Virus record (IMG/VR): IMGVR_UViG_3300047478_000138
Span: 16,770 to 80,769 of that record
Direction: 5' to 3' (one strand)
DNA from: a virus
DNA: 64,000 nucleotides
Below the pieces are notes generated by a model. The model was not told the DNA's origin, ran no database searches, and saw nothing but the letters and a program-made list of their open reading frames with translations. The position numbers were made by a program, and so were the translations under genes. The number at the start of each line of letters is the position of its first letter. Position 1 is the first letter of the stretch. Positions 44,319 through 52,864 of this stretch are shown one piece after another.

Positions 44319-44495
44319 TTATAATTTAATTTTAAACATCTTTTCTATACTACGTTTATGACGCTCTGACAAATCTTTTATTGGAATTGATTTACCATCT
44401 CGGGTTATCCATATTCCGTTATCTATATTTCGTTGAATAAAAGATTTATTGCTATAGTGTTCTGGTTGAGGCTCTCTATCAGATCCTAGACTCAT
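44319..44495 (-). CDS. Small hypothetical phage protein
   Basis: This 58-residue protein carries GIWITRDGKSIPIKDLSERH, a short pattern (W-x-T-R-D-G-x-x-I) frequent in small phage proteins of unknown role. AAGGACTTAC precedes the ATG, and the start overlaps the upstream gene. Confidence 0.6.
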   Translation of the reverse strand: MSLGSDREPQPEHYSNKSFIQRNIDNGIWITRDGKSIPIKDLSERHKRSIEKMFKIKL

Positions 44496-44982
44496 GTAAG
44501 TCCTTTAAATAGTTAAAAATTGTATACATAAATTCCGTTAAAGTTGAATTTAACTTAATTTTATGTTGATTTGCTTCGTAATAAGATTGTGCTGTTCCTC
44601 CAAATTTATATGACATCGCAGTCCAATCAATTATCATATGAAGTACATCAAGTTCGGTAGTTGCTGATTCCCAATGATGTGTGTTGACTATGTAATGATG
44701 TTTCCAAGCTTGTTCAAAATCGGTTACATGGGATTGGTCATCAATTAATGGAAAGAATTTATTACGATATTGTGTGAATTCTTCTACTGAGAATTTGCTA
44801 ATATCGTGATATCGAACTGCTTGATGTAGTCTTTGATAATTGTCTTCATTAGCAAAACATGGTGATTGTTTGCATGCTTCTGTAACTTCCTCGAATGCTT
44901 TAGCAATGTTTATGAAGTGCTCTTCCAAATAATCACAATATGCTCGTGTTTGCTTGATATATTCATGTCCAATTAGTTGCAT
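44479..44982 (-). CDS. HD-like (DUF5662-type) hydrolase
   Basis: The start is set at 44982 (AAGGAATAAC before ATG). The 167-residue protein has AVRYHDISKFSVEEF, then KHHYIVNTHHWE and LDVLHMIIDWTAM. This is the H...HD-x-S-K...H-H-W layout of DUF5662 proteins, which look like small HD-domain phosphohydrolases and are common in phages. The substrate is unknown; nucleotides are likely given the surroundings. Confidence 0.7.
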   Translation of the reverse strand: MQLIGHEYIKQTRAYCDYLEEHFINIAKAFEEVTEACKQSPCFANEDNYQRLHQAVRYHDISKFSVEEFTQYRNKFFPLIDDQSHVTDFEQAWKHHYIVNTHHWESATTELDVLHMIIDWTAMSYKFGGTAQSYYEANQHKIKLNSTLTEFMYTIFNYLKDLHESRI

Positions 44983-44983
44983 G

Positions 44984-45223
44984 TTATTCCTTATTAACAC
45001 ATTGTATTGGGGGATGTACACATGCTTCAGTCCAAGATGAGTAATTATAACATACTGGTTGTTCTACAAAATTAGTGTTATCTGGGCTTATAATTTTTTC
45101 TACAAGTACATTGTGTTTACATATTATTTCCACTTTATATCCTTTAGATAATATGTTGTTATAGTTCCACTTAGTTGCAAATAGTGCTGGGGTTAATAAT
45201 AATAATAATAATACATATTTCAT
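44984..45223 (-). CDS. Small secreted or periplasmic Cys-containing protein
   Basis: This 79-residue product starts with a classical signal peptide (MKYVLLLLLLTPALFA) and continues with a beta-rich mature part containing four Cys, probably forming disulfides. There is no lipobox. It would be exported by the host Sec system. It might act in superinfection exclusion or lysis timing, but nothing proves it. Confidence 0.6.
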   Translation of the reverse strand: MKYVLLLLLLTPALFATKWNYNNILSKGYKVEIICKHNVLVEKIISPDNTNFVEQPVCYNYSSWTEACVHPPIQCVNKE

Positions 45224-45224
45224 G

Positions 45225-45881
45225 TTAGTCCTTTAAAGTGTTTATAAATTCAAGTGGATATATTTCTTGAAACCAAGTTTCTATAGATTTAGCCCAATGC
45301 TTATCACCCTCAGTTTCTTCAAATTGGTCTACTATATAATGCGATTCATCAATATCTTTAAATACACACCATTCGTTAGGCTTAGGAGACCAAAGTTTAA
45401 CGATACTTCTGTCAAATTTTGGTATATGGAATTTGGTTCCAGATAACATTTCAACATTTTCATAGTCTAATGATTTATTCCATTCAGGTAAGTCTTTAGT
45501 AAATCTTTTGAATTGATGAGGTCTTCCATCATTTACTGTTACCCAATCCCCAACTTTAAATGTGGGTTCTTCTGGTTTGATACGCATAATGTCTGCTGTG
45601 TATAAATTAAACATTTTACCGGTTTGATCACAAACGTCTATCCAATGCTCATAAGATTTATTGTAATTTGAATTCCATTGAATAATTTTACCTTCAGCCA
45701 ATGCTTTACGAAATTCTACGTATTCATCGTTGATAATGTATATTGCTGTATCATCTTTCCATTTTACACCTATTGCAGGTACAAATTCTCCATGTGTTTC
45801 TGGGTATTTTGCTAATAGTTCTCCACCATTTAACCAGTAGTCAAATTCAGTTTTGTACTTTTTAATTAGTTCTTTGTTCAT
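45225..45881 (-). CDS. Hypothetical protein with KVGDW / PKPNEWC module
   Basis: This 218-residue protein has an N-terminal FDYWLNGGELL segment typical of a short phage module. The C-terminal half has EEPTFKVGDWVTV...LWSPKPNEWCVF, which is shared with the protein at 61.9 kb. The two look like paralogues. No function is known. Confidence 0.6.
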   Translation of the reverse strand: MNKELIKKYKTEFDYWLNGGELLAKYPETHGEFVPAIGVKWKDDTAIYIINDEYVEFRKALAEGKIIQWNSNYNKSYEHWIDVCDQTGKMFNLYTADIMRIKPEEPTFKVGDWVTVNDGRPHQFKRFTKDLPEWNKSLDYENVEMLSGTKFHIPKFDRSIVKLWSPKPNEWCVFKDIDESHYIVDQFEETEGDKHWAKSIETWFQEIYPLEFINTLKD

Positions 45882-45896
45882 TATTTATTCCTTAGG

Positions 45897-46112
45897 TTAT
45901 ACACGTTTTAGATAATCTATAATTATTGCAAGCATACTTTTTTGACCTTGCAGATATAGAGTTGATTCATTCATAGAGTGTGTGCTAAAGTTATTATATA
46001 CTTCTTGCAATTCTATAATAATTGAATCTATATCTTTTAAGTTACCGGCTAGTGAACATGCATGATTATCTGCTATTGAGTACCCGTAATTATCTAATAT
46101 GTGTTCATTCAT
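45897..46112 (-). CDS. Hypothetical protein
   Basis: This 71-residue helical protein lies one base from the SF2 helicase gene. No recognised motif. Confidence 0.5.
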   Translation of the reverse strand: MNEHILDNYGYSIADNHACSLAGNLKDIDSIIIELQEVYNNFSTHSMNESTLYLQGQKSMLAIIIDYLKRV

Positions 46113-46113
46113 G

Positions 46114-47937
46114 TTAATCCTTTGGTTGTAATTTGCTAAAATATTTAATCAATTGTGAACGATCAATTTGGTTAGAATTAAGAAAGTTGAGGGTTGCTTT
46201 CTGATTGTCGTCAGTTACATTCTTCATATTCATGTAAGTGTATCCCGGTTTCATACCGAAGAAGGATACTAGCTCAGATAACTTGGCTTTGATTAAGTGG
46301 CGAATGAAACCTTTGTTGTCCGATTCCCACTTGATTGCTGGTTCAGCAGCTAGAAGTGACTTATCTACTGATACATTAGGCAACTTAGGCATAGCATGAG
46401 ATGCTAGGATTTGGAACGGCTTAGATTTGAAAAAATCGCAAGCTTGTTTATACAGTTCCTCAGATGAATCAAACATAAGTATGCGATACTTAGAAGTTGT
46501 GATATCATCAAATACTGCTAATGCTTTGTGATGTTCAGGCGAATAAATGATTGATACAGTGTTCATTGGTTTACTGTCGTCATATACCTGAATAAGTTCA
46601 ACTGGATCAGTGAGTGTCTTCACATCGTAAAAAGTTACGCAACCACAGTTGCATTTGCTCCATTTGCGAATTAAACCAAGCGAGATGTCCTGTGATTTAT
46701 ACTCATATTCCCAAACCGGTCTACTTTCCATGCATGGAACACCCTCAAATACTGTGTAATTGCTGATGTAGGGATTGTCAGTTAGGCTTGGTGATAATTT
46801 GCCGATACAAGGTACAAGAATTGGGTTAGATGTACACGACTCCATACAGAAGTACTGTGCTAATAGATCATCTGGGTATTGCTTAATACACTGGTCTTTG
46901 CAAGATAGCTTATATTTAGCCCATTCATTACTATACGGATTAACTTTATTCAGCATGCCGGAATAATCATATACAGTTGCTTGCTTGTTCCCGTACTTAG
47001 TAGATGCACGAAAGATAGATTGTAAGAATAATGAATGAATCATAGTAGGAAGTAAATAAATAACAGTATCTGCTGATGGTATGTCCACACCAACAGTAAG
47101 CATACGACAATTTACAATAATTCCGTGGTCAGTTGATTCAAACCATTGTCTAACAGATTCAAGTTCGATTTTACTAAGCTTAGAATGAATTGCACGTACA
47201 TTGGATGAATTAAAAGCAGTTACAATGCGTTCAGTAGTTGCAATGGAATTAGTGTACATAATTGCTTTATGCTGAGTTGACCAATTATACTTTGAGTCGT
47301 CTGCAACTATCCAATTAATTAATGCAGTGCGGTCAATGATTTGATCAATATCTGCATTTGCATAATCTCCATTCTGTATTGATAATTGAGATTCATCGGA
47401 TAACATATTGCCAATTGCCATAAAACGTGTTGGTGCTAAATAACCATCATCAATCATCTGTCTAACATTAGTGAATTCAAGGATATTATCAAATTCATCT
47501 GATAGAAATCTATTGCGATTAGTTAATGGAGTACCGGACATATAAATGCGAGTACATGATAGTTTTCTAATTTCCTTTACAATATCAGTATTAAAGCGCA
47601 TATGAATTTCATCAATGCAAATCATATCATACTCAGACAAATCAATATCTCTGCGTTGGAGTGTTTGAAATGTGCCTAAATGAATATGTTTGCTATGATC
47701 AAAAGGTTTGCCTGCTAAGATAAATGAGTAATCATCGTAGTAAGTTGCCAATTGTTCAATAACATGTCTAATACCTACAAGAATTAATACTTTCTTGCCT
47801 TGGAAATATTTGTCAATAATTCCCTTGAGAATTAGAGATTTTCCTGCTCGCATTGTTGCAATTAATAAATTAGAGTTATCAAGTTTGATGTTGTTTATAT
47901 AGTCTAGTTGATACTGACGTAAAATTAATTTAATCAT
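46114..47937 (-). CDS. SF2 DNA helicase with Cys-rich insert
   Basis: This 607-residue protein has motif I ATMRAGKS (residues 27-34), motif II DEIH, motif III SGTP and a C-terminal RecA-like lobe (IVNCRMLTVGVDIPSADTV). It belongs to DEAD/DEAH-like superfamily 2, similar in layout to T4 UvsW and other phage repair helicases. A middle insert holds two Cys pairs (CKDQC, CMESC) and later CNCGC, a likely zinc site. The start at 47937 gives the usual RQYQ Q-motif near the N-terminus; an upstream ATG at 47958 overlaps the previous gene. Confidence 0.87.
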   Translation of the reverse strand: MIKLILRQYQLDYINNIKLDNSNLLIATMRAGKSLILKGIIDKYFQGKKVLILVGIRHVIEQLATYYDDYSFILAGKPFDHSKHIHLGTFQTLQRRDIDLSEYDMICIDEIHMRFNTDIVKEIRKLSCTRIYMSGTPLTNRNRFLSDEFDNILEFTNVRQMIDDGYLAPTRFMAIGNMLSDESQLSIQNGDYANADIDQIIDRTALINWIVADDSKYNWSTQHKAIMYTNSIATTERIVTAFNSSNVRAIHSKLSKIELESVRQWFESTDHGIIVNCRMLTVGVDIPSADTVIYLLPTMIHSLFLQSIFRASTKYGNKQATVYDYSGMLNKVNPYSNEWAKYKLSCKDQCIKQYPDDLLAQYFCMESCTSNPILVPCIGKLSPSLTDNPYISNYTVFEGVPCMESRPVWEYEYKSQDISLGLIRKWSKCNCGCVTFYDVKTLTDPVELIQVYDDSKPMNTVSIIYSPEHHKALAVFDDITTSKYRILMFDSSEELYKQACDFFKSKPFQILASHAMPKLPNVSVDKSLLAAEPAIKWESDNKGFIRHLIKAKLSELVSFFGMKPGYTYMNMKNVTDDNQKATLNFLNSNQIDRSQLIKYFSKLQPKD

Positions 47938-48286
47938 TAAGGCTTCCATTATCTGCAAATATAAGTTTTTTGTATGGAACTAATAAATTTAGTAGTATAT
48001 CTGTTTGATAAATTCCATTGAAAGGTGTGTGCATTAAATAAGCTATAAATTCATAAGTTTCTGTAATTGTAGTATTATTGCAAAATTGCAAATGTCCTGG
48101 GAGAGGTGTTAAACTTAATTTAGCATTCTGCTTTTTCCAAATTTTATACTCTATTAAATTTTTTAGGTTTGTTTTTGAAATTGAAATATTCTCTTTAGCA
48201 CAAAATACACTATAATTTTTGGTGATTTTTGAACGGACTAATATTGTATTTGTATTATCTTTAACCTTTAAATGTAGTGTTATCAT
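47930..48286 (-). CDS. Hypothetical protein
   Basis: This 118-residue basic protein overlaps the helicase start by eight bases and the upstream gene by four. It is beta/alpha mixed with no recognised motif. Local base composition is strongly A+T. Confidence 0.5.
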   Translation of the reverse strand: MITLHLKVKDNTNTILVRSKITKNYSVFCAKENISISKTNLKNLIEYKIWKKQNAKLSLTPLPGHLQFCNNTTITETYEFIAYLMHTPFNGIYQTDILLNLLVPYKKLIFADNGSLND

Positions 48287-48576
48287 ATATTATGTCTTGT
48301 TAAATCTTCTAGTGCTTCATGTAATGCATCAAGTTTAGTTTCAGGATAGATTGATCCAAAGTTTTCTGAATGCTGTATAGTTAAAACTCTAATATAGTAT
48401 CTCCATCCTCTACGATAGAGACCTATATTAAAAGTACATTGAAATTCAAATGATTGTGAAAGTTCTCGTTCAATAGCTCCGATTAAAATATCTGGATCAA
48501 CATCATTTTGTAAGAATTCAATACGTTGTTTAAGTTCAAGCAGTTTACTAAAGTGTATATCAGTTGTGATTGCCAT
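48283..48576 (-). CDS. Hypothetical protein
   Basis: This 97-residue protein has a helical first half and a YRRGWRYYIRV beta-like segment. It overlaps the next gene by four bases (ATGA). No family is recognised. Confidence 0.5.
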   Translation of the reverse strand: MAITTDIHFSKLLELKQRIEFLQNDVDPDILIGAIERELSQSFEFQCTFNIGLYRRGWRYYIRVLTIQHSENFGSIYPETKLDALHEALEDLTRHNI

Positions 48577-48584
48577 ATAAATTC

Positions 48585-49082
48585 CTATTTAAGTAGTTGA
48601 TTGATAAATAAGTGCCTCATAAGAATATCCGGAATTGTTGGGTCAAGCTCATGCCATTCTGCAAAGTGTTGTGCGTTGCTTACTGCTTCGTGAATGGATT
48701 GCTTGATAAAAGGCTTACGTGTACGAGCTCGTTTATAGCGTGTAATAAGCGGTTCTATTTCATTCCAAAATTGTTCTAGATTAGATTCTCGTGATCTATC
48801 TATATTTACTATAAATACTACCCAATTCTGTTCTGCCGCTACATACAATAATTTACAGGTTTGTCTTTGTGATGTCTTGGAATATTTAGCCGTTGTTTTA
48901 TCAATATATAAAGTTGATAGTTTAGAATTGCTGATTAGTGCAAGTTTAGAATTATAGGAGAATAATTTAATTCCCTTATAAGACATTCGATTGTCTGCGG
49001 TTGTTGCAGATTGTTTATCCTGCGCTAGATAAGATTCAATTAATCCCTCATAATCGTAATGTCCTATCTTAAGCATGGACAA
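48585..49082 (-). CDS. Hypothetical protein
   Basis: This 165-residue protein has a basic middle (YKRARTRKPF) and otherwise mixed structure. GGAGTTGTCC lies before the ATG. No recognised family. Confidence 0.5.
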   Translation of the reverse strand: MSMLKIGHYDYEGLIESYLAQDKQSATTADNRMSYKGIKLFSYNSKLALISNSKLSTLYIDKTTAKYSKTSQRQTCKLLYVAAEQNWVVFIVNIDRSRESNLEQFWNEIEPLITRYKRARTRKPFIKQSIHEAVSNAQHFAEWHELDPTIPDILMRHLFINQLLK

Positions 49083-49085
49083 CTC

Positions 49086-49322
49086 CTAAAACTTAAATAT
49101 TGGGTATCTAGTGATACCTTTACGAACTTGTTTATACTTAACAATAGTGTCTTTAGATAAGACATTATATACACGTAACATAGTTAACATTTGTAAAGCT
49201 GATATATTAATGCTGCAAGACTTATAATTAAAATAGTTTATAGTATGAGTATATTTTTGGACAGCTTCCTTAAAAGCAGCTGCTTCAAATATGTTTGCAA
49301 ATGTAAGTAAATATGTTGTCAT
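49086..49322 (-). CDS. Hypothetical basic protein
   Basis: This 78-residue protein has an N-terminal hydrophobic helix and a basic C-terminal half. AGGAATACAT precedes the ATG. No family is recognised. Confidence 0.5.
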   Translation of the reverse strand: MTTYLLTFANIFEAAAFKEAVQKYTHTINYFNYKSCSINISALQMLTMLRVYNVLSKDTIVKYKQVRKGITRYPIFKF

Positions 49323-49340
49323 ATGTATTCCTAAAATAAA

Positions 49341-49454
49341 TTATTTTTTAAATACTCTCATATATATTTGTAGCAATGTATTTATAAAATAAAAATACAT
49401 ACGAAATGGCCAGGTTATATTATATAGCAGTTTCTGTTTAGTTTTCTTTCTCAT
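49341..49454 (-). CDS. Small basic, partly hydrophobic protein
   Basis: A 37-codon frame starts at an ATG with AGGAG at seven bases and encodes a Lys/Arg-rich start, an aromatic-rich hydrophobic core and a basic tail. The strong ribosome site supports expression. Function unknown. Confidence 0.5.
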   Translation of the reverse strand: MRKKTKQKLLYNITWPFRMYFYFINTLLQIYMRVFKK

Positions 49455-49462
49455 ATAGGCTC

Positions 49463-49719
49463 CTAAAATAAATTGATAAAATTACTAGAGCCAACTATTC
49501 AGTTGACTCCGATAAGCTTATCTTCTTCGAGACTAATTACGCTAGTTTCCAACGATTTACTGATATACTCCAATAACTGAGTACTAATGTTCCAATTAGT
49601 CCACGGGATCAAACCGCTGTGCTGCAGTGCCGATTGCAGATTGATAAAGACGTTTGCGACCAACCCCATACTAAGCCAATTGGCTATGTACCTCTATCAT
49701 CCAGTCATAAATTATACTG
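49463..49719 (-). other. Gene-free stretch with hairpins and a T-loop-like motif
   Basis: I see no reading frame with a good start here. The stretch has a stem of about nine base pairs (GAGCCAACT with AGTTGACTC, one mismatch, near 49477-49503) and a 12-base palindrome GATAAGCTTATC at 49511-49522. On the leftward strand, CGGTTTGATCC resembles a tRNA T-arm. CCAATTGG and CTAATTGG can pair about 92 bases apart, but a full cloverleaf does not fold. Confidence 0.4.
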
Positions 49720-49863
49720 CTAAGTTGACATACGCTCTGCTAAAAGTGCTAATAGTAGAGGAAAAATATCATCTTTTCTATACACTGTTGTTGTACAAGA
49801 ATCTATAGCAATCTTATTTAAGTAATCTATTATCTGTTTATTTGTTATATTTTCTATATTCAT
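49720..49863 (-). CDS. Small hypothetical protein
   Basis: A 47-codon frame has AAAGGAG six bases before the ATG. It encodes a helical acidic start and a Leu-rich end. The ribosome site and operon position, eleven bases after the VRR-NUC gene, make it likely to be real. Confidence 0.55.
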   Translation of the reverse strand: MNIENITNKQIIDYLNKIAIDSCTTTVYRKDDIFPLLLALLAERMST

Positions 49864-49874
49864 TATAGACTCCT

Positions 49875-50321
49875 TTAAAGTTGATACAAATGTTCAATTT
49901 GTGGAAAAAGCTTGAAAGCTGGTGAATTAGTAAATGTGCCATACTGCCATCTACGAAATTCGATTGAGGTGCGTTCTGCAATAAGCTTGAATACATCATA
50001 AATATCTCTGATGAGGAAATAGTTATGTCCAAGTGCTTCAAGCTTGGCTTGGATAACTAATTGATCAGTAGATTGAGATCCGCCTTTAGGTCGCTTAAGT
50101 TCAAGGTTAAGAACTTGCGCATTCGGTAAGTAGATAACAAGGTCCATAATACCATTAGTGAATCCTTGTAATTTCTGCTCACGAATTAGCTGTGCTTTCT
50201 GCTGTGGAGAGAGCCCGGTTAATGAAATACCATTCAAAGATAAATTAATAACTAAATCAGGATACATCGCCCTAAGCATAGCCACAAGAGTTTGCTGAGA
50301 CACACTTTCAAGATTACTCAT
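49875..50321 (-). CDS. VRR-NUC nuclease
   Basis: This 148-residue protein has GFTNGIMDLVIYLP, then LNLELKRPKGGSQS and LEALGHNYFLI. That is the D...E-x-K core of VRR-NUC nucleases, a PD-(D/E)XK subgroup often acting on branched or flap DNA. Phages carry it near helicase and recombination genes, as here. The start at 50321 has GGAG seven bases upstream. Confidence 0.85.
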   Translation of the reverse strand: MSNLESVSQQTLVAMLRAMYPDLVINLSLNGISLTGLSPQQKAQLIREQKLQGFTNGIMDLVIYLPNAQVLNLELKRPKGGSQSTDQLVIQAKLEALGHNYFLIRDIYDVFKLIAERTSIEFRRWQYGTFTNSPAFKLFPQIEHLYQL

Positions 50322-50766
50322 GCTGTACTCCAAATTTATTAAGAAATTCTATGATTTCTGGGTGTTCCTCAGGTTCCTCTAAGGCATAATCATATGATTC
50401 TGTCCAATACGATGGGTCATTTAGCCAATTAGCATGTTCTTCTGACATATACTCAGTGTTACAAGAATAGGTTACTTCTCCATCAGTTAATTCAACTTGA
50501 ATGAAGAAATTACTCCCTGATTCTGCATCAATAATTTCACCAGATAGGTGATATTTCTCTGCTAATGCAGTTAGTAACTCTACCTCTATACCCCAACGAC
50601 CACTACCAGACATATGCCAAGTAGGTGGTTCGTGAGTGAAGTGGTTATCCGATATTTCTGATATGTTGTAGTTAAAATAATCCTGTGAGGTAAATTCATC
50701 ATAAGCTGCTCGAACATCAAATAATTGTCCAGTAAGAGTTATACTAAAATCAGAATGATTAGCCAT
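50314..50766 (-). CDS. YubB/DUF1281-like ferredoxin-fold protein
   Basis: This 150-residue acidic protein has a PPTWHMSGSGRWG segment, LLTALAEKYHL, FFIQVELTDGEV and a Trp/Asp-rich end. The order matches the YubB ferredoxin-like family seen on plasmids and phages, whose function is unknown. It overlaps its neighbours by eight bases on each side. Confidence 0.55.
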   Translation of the reverse strand: MANHSDFSITLTGQLFDVRAAYDEFTSQDYFNYNISEISDNHFTHEPPTWHMSGSGRWGIEVELLTALAEKYHLSGEIIDAESGSNFFIQVELTDGEVTYSCNTEYMSEEHANWLNDPSYWTESYDYALEEPEEHPEIIEFLNKFGVQHE

Positions 50767-51451
50767 TTGCTAATACTCCGTAAGTTGATTGATAAGTTTG
50801 CATTGCTGTTGTGTGTTGCTGCATTAAAAGTATACGCTCAGAAATGTCCGTATGCTTAATAATGTCTGCTAATGTATGTGCCAAATATGTATCTATTACA
50901 GTTGATGGAGTATCTGGTGATAAAGTTTGCTTAAGACGTAAAGCATATATAAATTTCTTGTTCTCTGTGTCTAAAGCATATGCTGTATAAATATCAAAAT
51001 TAGTTAACTGTTGTTTAAAGTCAAACTTGAAATGAATAGGCCTATCTAAAAGGATATTATGTAAGATTGTGATATAACATATACTGCTATTAGGTGTTTT
51101 GACCACTGTATCAAATTCAAAGAAGTCTATAAATTCCTCATACTGCAATAAAGGTATAGATAATGAGTTTGCTTTTGGAGTATACAATTTAGACAATATC
51201 TCTCGTTGATAACTAGTTTGCAAATTGTATATAAAATCAGGCAATATTTTCTTTGATTTATTTGCAAATAAATTAAGTGAAAGAATAAATAGTTTGTAAG
51301 TAAATTTAAGTTTCATATAGTCCATAGAACTGCTATATAAACATATATCTGTTAATTCCTTATGCCACTTACGTACTAATGCTTCAAGCTCATGTGCATA
51401 CTTAGTACCATTAAGTTGTTCAACTGCTACTTGATAAAGAAATATATCCAT
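50759..51451 (-). CDS. Hypothetical protein
   Basis: This 230-residue protein is helical in its first half and mixed afterwards, with aromatic-rich strands (YALRLKQTL). It is joined by overlaps to genes on both sides. No family is recognised. Confidence 0.5.
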   Translation of the reverse strand: MDIFLYQVAVEQLNGTKYAHELEALVRKWHKELTDICLYSSSMDYMKLKFTYKLFILSLNLFANKSKKILPDFIYNLQTSYQREILSKLYTPKANSLSIPLLQYEEFIDFFEFDTVVKTPNSSICYITILHNILLDRPIHFKFDFKQQLTNFDIYTAYALDTENKKFIYALRLKQTLSPDTPSTVIDTYLAHTLADIIKHTDISERILLMQQHTTAMQTYQSTYGVLANG

Positions 51452-52419
51452 TACAAATCCTTGATGAGTTTATTTAATGCTTGTTGTGCAATTAATAAAT
51501 TAGCTTTATAAATGTCTAGAATGTCAGAAGGTGCTTGTTGCGCATGCTTGATAAGTTCATCATATAAAACTTGTGAATAGTTTGATTGTTGTAATGTAGC
51601 AAATGCATATCCAATAGTTGCTTCTACTTCATACTCAGTATCTGGTGCTAAACGATTGATGTTTGTCACAAAAGGTTTGTATGCAGAGTCTGCTGAATCA
51701 AGTACTGCTCTAAAAGTTAGATGTTGATTAGAATTACTGCGTATTGTATTTCTATTAACAGAAGGGTAATTCTTTAGATCTTTGCAACGGTTCGTTAAAT
51801 ATTTCTGCAATGAGATTGATGGTTTTGTGCAATGCCCAAGAATGCTGTTTATAAAGTCATTCTTAAAGTCCTTTGGAAAGTTTGTGCATTGCTTGATGAA
51901 TTCCTCTGCTTGCACTGAGTTAAATGGCTTAACAGTAGTTATCCATTGCTGGAAGATTGTTAAGGACATATAATTAGGTTCAATAGACTTACCATATGCA
52001 GTACTTGTGGTTTCTGTAGTATTAAGTTTGCTACGCAAATAAGGATTTAAATACTGTTTAGCTTCTATAACATTGCCTATAATTAGGTGCTTAGGTAGTT
52101 CTGCATAAGGACTTAAAGTAAATCCTTGAAGCCTTGCATAGGTTACATTTATATGAAATAAATTGTTTGTAATAATGTAATGTTTATCAAGATATTCCTT
52201 GAATACTTTTGTACCCTCTGAAAATACCCCCGCTTTGCTATGTGTGTCCATATAAACTAATAATAATTCAATCTTAAATAAATTAAGATGTGAATAAGGT
52301 TCGTTGATTAATTCCTTGTACTTTGTATTTGCTGTGTTAGGATCAATAACTGACCAGAATTCCTTCAGATTAGGTTTAGCAGTATTGATAATTGATGCGA
52401 TTGAAGTGTATGGTGTCAT
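51451..52419 (-). CDS. Hypothetical helical protein
   Basis: This 322-residue protein is mainly helical, with a short basic stretch in the middle (NRCKDLKNYPSVNRN). The overlap of start and stop with the next gene suggests shared expression. No motif is recognised. Confidence 0.5.
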   Translation of the reverse strand: MTPYTSIASIINTAKPNLKEFWSVIDPNTANTKYKELINEPYSHLNLFKIELLLVYMDTHSKAGVFSEGTKVFKEYLDKHYIITNNLFHINVTYARLQGFTLSPYAELPKHLIIGNVIEAKQYLNPYLRSKLNTTETTSTAYGKSIEPNYMSLTIFQQWITTVKPFNSVQAEEFIKQCTNFPKDFKNDFINSILGHCTKPSISLQKYLTNRCKDLKNYPSVNRNTIRSNSNQHLTFRAVLDSADSAYKPFVTNINRLAPDTEYEVEATIGYAFATLQQSNYSQVLYDELIKHAQQAPSDILDIYKANLLIAQQALNKLIKDL

Positions 52420-52649
52420 GTTGATTCCTTGAGAGTTAAAAATATGTATTAATAAACTTCCGTGACTATCTACAGTAGCCTAGGACTGTGACTGTTTAAT
52501 CCGCCCTCTAAGGTAAAAAGAATGATCAATTCAAAATTCTAGTGGGGCTTAGTCTGTTGCGTTTATACCTCAACAGATACGGTTGGAAGTTTACTAATAA
52601 ATATGATGTTGAATTAATACAGGAGATATTCCTGTATTAAAAGCGGAAA
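52420..52649. other. Gene-free stretch with strong hairpin
   Basis: AATACAGGA (52616-52624) and TCCTGTATT (52630-52638) form a perfect nine-base-pair hairpin with five-base loop. On the + strand a short frame without a start encodes NRYGWKFTNKYD near 52571, which resembles the end of a NUMOD/HNH endonuclease. It may be a decayed insertion. No intact gene is visible. Confidence 0.45.
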
Positions 52650-52859
52650 CTATTTCAATCCAAGTATTGTATCTATCTTATTCTCTAAAGATTTTAATAA
52701 AACTATCTCATGTTCTGAATAATCATCTATCTTTAGTTGAATAGGCATGATTAATCCTTTTATATCCCACCATATCTGCGGCCTAGTTAAATAATTGTAC
52801 TTAGTTAAATCAATGTTATTGATAGCTTCTTCATACACTGCGTACAAGAAATCATCCAT
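52650..52859 (-). CDS. Hypothetical protein
   Basis: This 69-residue helical acidic protein follows the VWA-domain gene closely in the leftward direction. No motif is seen. Confidence 0.5.
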   Translation of the reverse strand: MDDFLYAVYEEAINNIDLTKYNYLTRPQIWWDIKGLIMPIQLKIDDYSEHEIVLLKSLENKIDTILGLK

Positions 52860-52864
52860 GAAAT

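Noticed and set aside
49590-49690. tRNA gene on the - strand
   Set aside because: A T-loop-like string and a pairing acceptor exist, but arm spacing and anticodon loop do not fit a cloverleaf.
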